A stretch of 64,000 nt of DNA from Yponomeuta sedellus (Eukaryota; Arthropoda; Insecta; Lepidoptera; Yponomeutidae), in NCBI GenBank assembly GCA_934045075.1, contig OW203732.1, forward strand, positions 4,505,501-4,569,500. The letters are read 5' to 3'. Under the pieces are notes generated by a model. The model did not search any database, was not told the origin of the DNA, and saw only the letters and a program-made list of their open reading frames with translations. Within the stretch, counting starts at the first letter, position 1, and every line of letters begins with the position of its first letter. Shown here in pieces: positions 63,293 through 64,000 of this stretch. The translations under genes and the position numbers were made by a program.

Positions 63293-63435
63293 CTAGAGAA
63301 GGTCGGCAGTTTGCCCAGCATATTTATATCTGTCACTCGCACAGCGGATGAGCTTGGCAGCAGTTACGATTCCGGTCAATTCCCGTAGCCAGGATTTCTT
63401 TTTCCGGCCACGCGTTTCTTGCCAGCTATTTTTTC
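63293..63435 (-). pseudogene. LINE ORF2 extreme C-terminus, another family
   Basis: The minus frame reads KNSWQETRGRKKKSWLRELT, GIVTAAKLIRCASDRYKYAG and QTADLL, then a stop at 63293-63295. The R-R-K-SW-L--L pattern followed by a helical I/A-rich end is the usual last segment of many LINE ORF2 proteins. Only the end is present. Confidence 0.6.
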
Positions 63436-63896
63436 TTGGGTTTAATTTTTTGTTTATGATTGTTTATTTAGTTAGAATTTGATTTTCGGGTTTTAGTGTT
63501 TTATTGTCACCGGCTTTCTCTTGTCACGCCTTTTGCTACATCCGTCCATTGCATTATGTTTCTGAATCATGACATTCTACTTTTCCCAACACACCTCTTC
63601 CCCTCAATCTATTAACCCTTCATAATAACTCGGTATCTGTTGTATCGAAACGCATGAGCTAGTTAATTAATTTTCTTCTTTTTTTATTGGCAACAGCCGG
63701 TTATCGTGCGATTGTAATTTGATGGATCAGCAAACAGACTGTTTCCCGATTTCTCGTGCGCACTTTTTCACTTTAACAACGAATTTACAGACTTGATGGG
63801 GATGGGCCGGGGAGAATGTTCGCGAATGACGAGACCTTATAAAAAATGTCTTCATTGAATTAATTCCGCTTATTTAATCAATGTCAATTTAATCAA
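63436..63896. other. Non-coding DNA
   Basis: No gene recognised. Confidence 0.4.
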
Positions 63897-64000
63897 GGGA
63901 AAGATAAAAAGTACCCGGAAACGGCGTGCGTGCATGCTACGACTTATGAACGTTGATGAAGCGAAGGTGATCTGTCAGGATCGTGGCAAGTGGCAGTCCC
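63897..64000 (+). pseudogene. RTE-like LINE ORF2 C-terminal fragment, cut by window end
   Basis: The frame reads GKIKSTRKRRACMLRLMNVD, EAKVICQDRGKWQS and runs off the window. A third coding copy of the 1771 and 45440 family, 5'-truncated. Confidence 0.7.

Overview
This 64 kb window looks like intergenic or intronic DNA from an insect, most probably a moth or butterfly. It is AT-rich, has no bacterial-style gene packing and no intact host gene that I can recognise. It is crowded with degraded non-LTR retrotransposons, several SINE families, Helitron-like fragments and short inverted-repeat elements. The SINE and LINE tails (ends in GATGATGAT, 'cagcagtggac' motifs, 'catcgtgaggaaacc' cores) resemble repeats I know from Lepidoptera; that placement is inference, not something the window proves. 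Nearly all open reading frames are short shadows of repeats.

Working names for repeat families (mine). tSINE-1: tRNA-headed SINE with an almost complete cloverleaf (GCCCATT acceptor, GCTC/GAGC D stem, CTGGC/GCCAG anticodon stem) followed by a tail containing TTTTTAGCCTCTAAATAGG and GCACGGGTTAGTGCATTAA. 5S-SINE: its head resembles the internal promoter of 5S rRNA genes (AGTTAAGCAACA and GGATGGGTGACC). SINE-A: tRNA-Gly-like head and a body read as 'ggtcttggatgtttacatg'. SINE-B: tRNA head ending 'gggttcgatcccc' with an AATAAATATTTATT-rich end. SINE-C: tRNA head plus a 'catcgtgaggaaacc' core. SINE-D: SINE-C-like head with a different 3' end.

Layout. 1-5 kb: decayed RTE-like LINE tails and two foldback tSINE-1 insertions with perfect target-site duplications (TSDs). 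5-12 kb: SINE copies, two more tSINE-1 copies beside a duplicated 130-bp segment, then an 803-bp very GC-rich retroposed insert (11086-11888) with poly(A) and a 15-bp TSD. 12-19 kb: mixed SINE-A, SINE-B, 5S-SINE and RTE tails. 19-28 kb: a LINE tail split by nested insertions, a perfect 39-bp inverted-repeat element, and a tSINE-1 with direct terminal repeats. 28.9-30.8 kb: the best-preserved LINE (ORF1 esterase-like C-terminus and ORF2 endonuclease), interrupted by a foldback tSINE-1. 31-38 kb: 5S-SINEs, including an oppositely oriented pair sharing an inverted module, and a Tc1/mariner-like MITE carrying a 57-bp SINE fragment. 39.2-40.9 kb: a tandem array whose unit derives from LINE reverse-transcriptase sequence. 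42.97-43.78 kb: 810 bp of nested pentanucleotide satellite. 44-54 kb: LINE, SINE and Helitron fragments. 55.6-57.2 kb: a nest of inverted-repeat elements. 58-64 kb: 5S-SINEs, one with an identical internal duplication and hairpin, minisatellites and LINE tails.

There is no pathway or operon. The logic of the window is a history of insertion, nesting, inversion and tandem amplification. The most unusual signals are the repeated foldback architecture of tSINE-1, the 5S-derived SINE family with rearranged subfamilies, the LINE-derived satellite array and the symmetric nested pentanucleotide satellite. A few GC-richer single-copy-looking islands may be regulatory DNA or exons of a flanking host gene, but I cannot show it.
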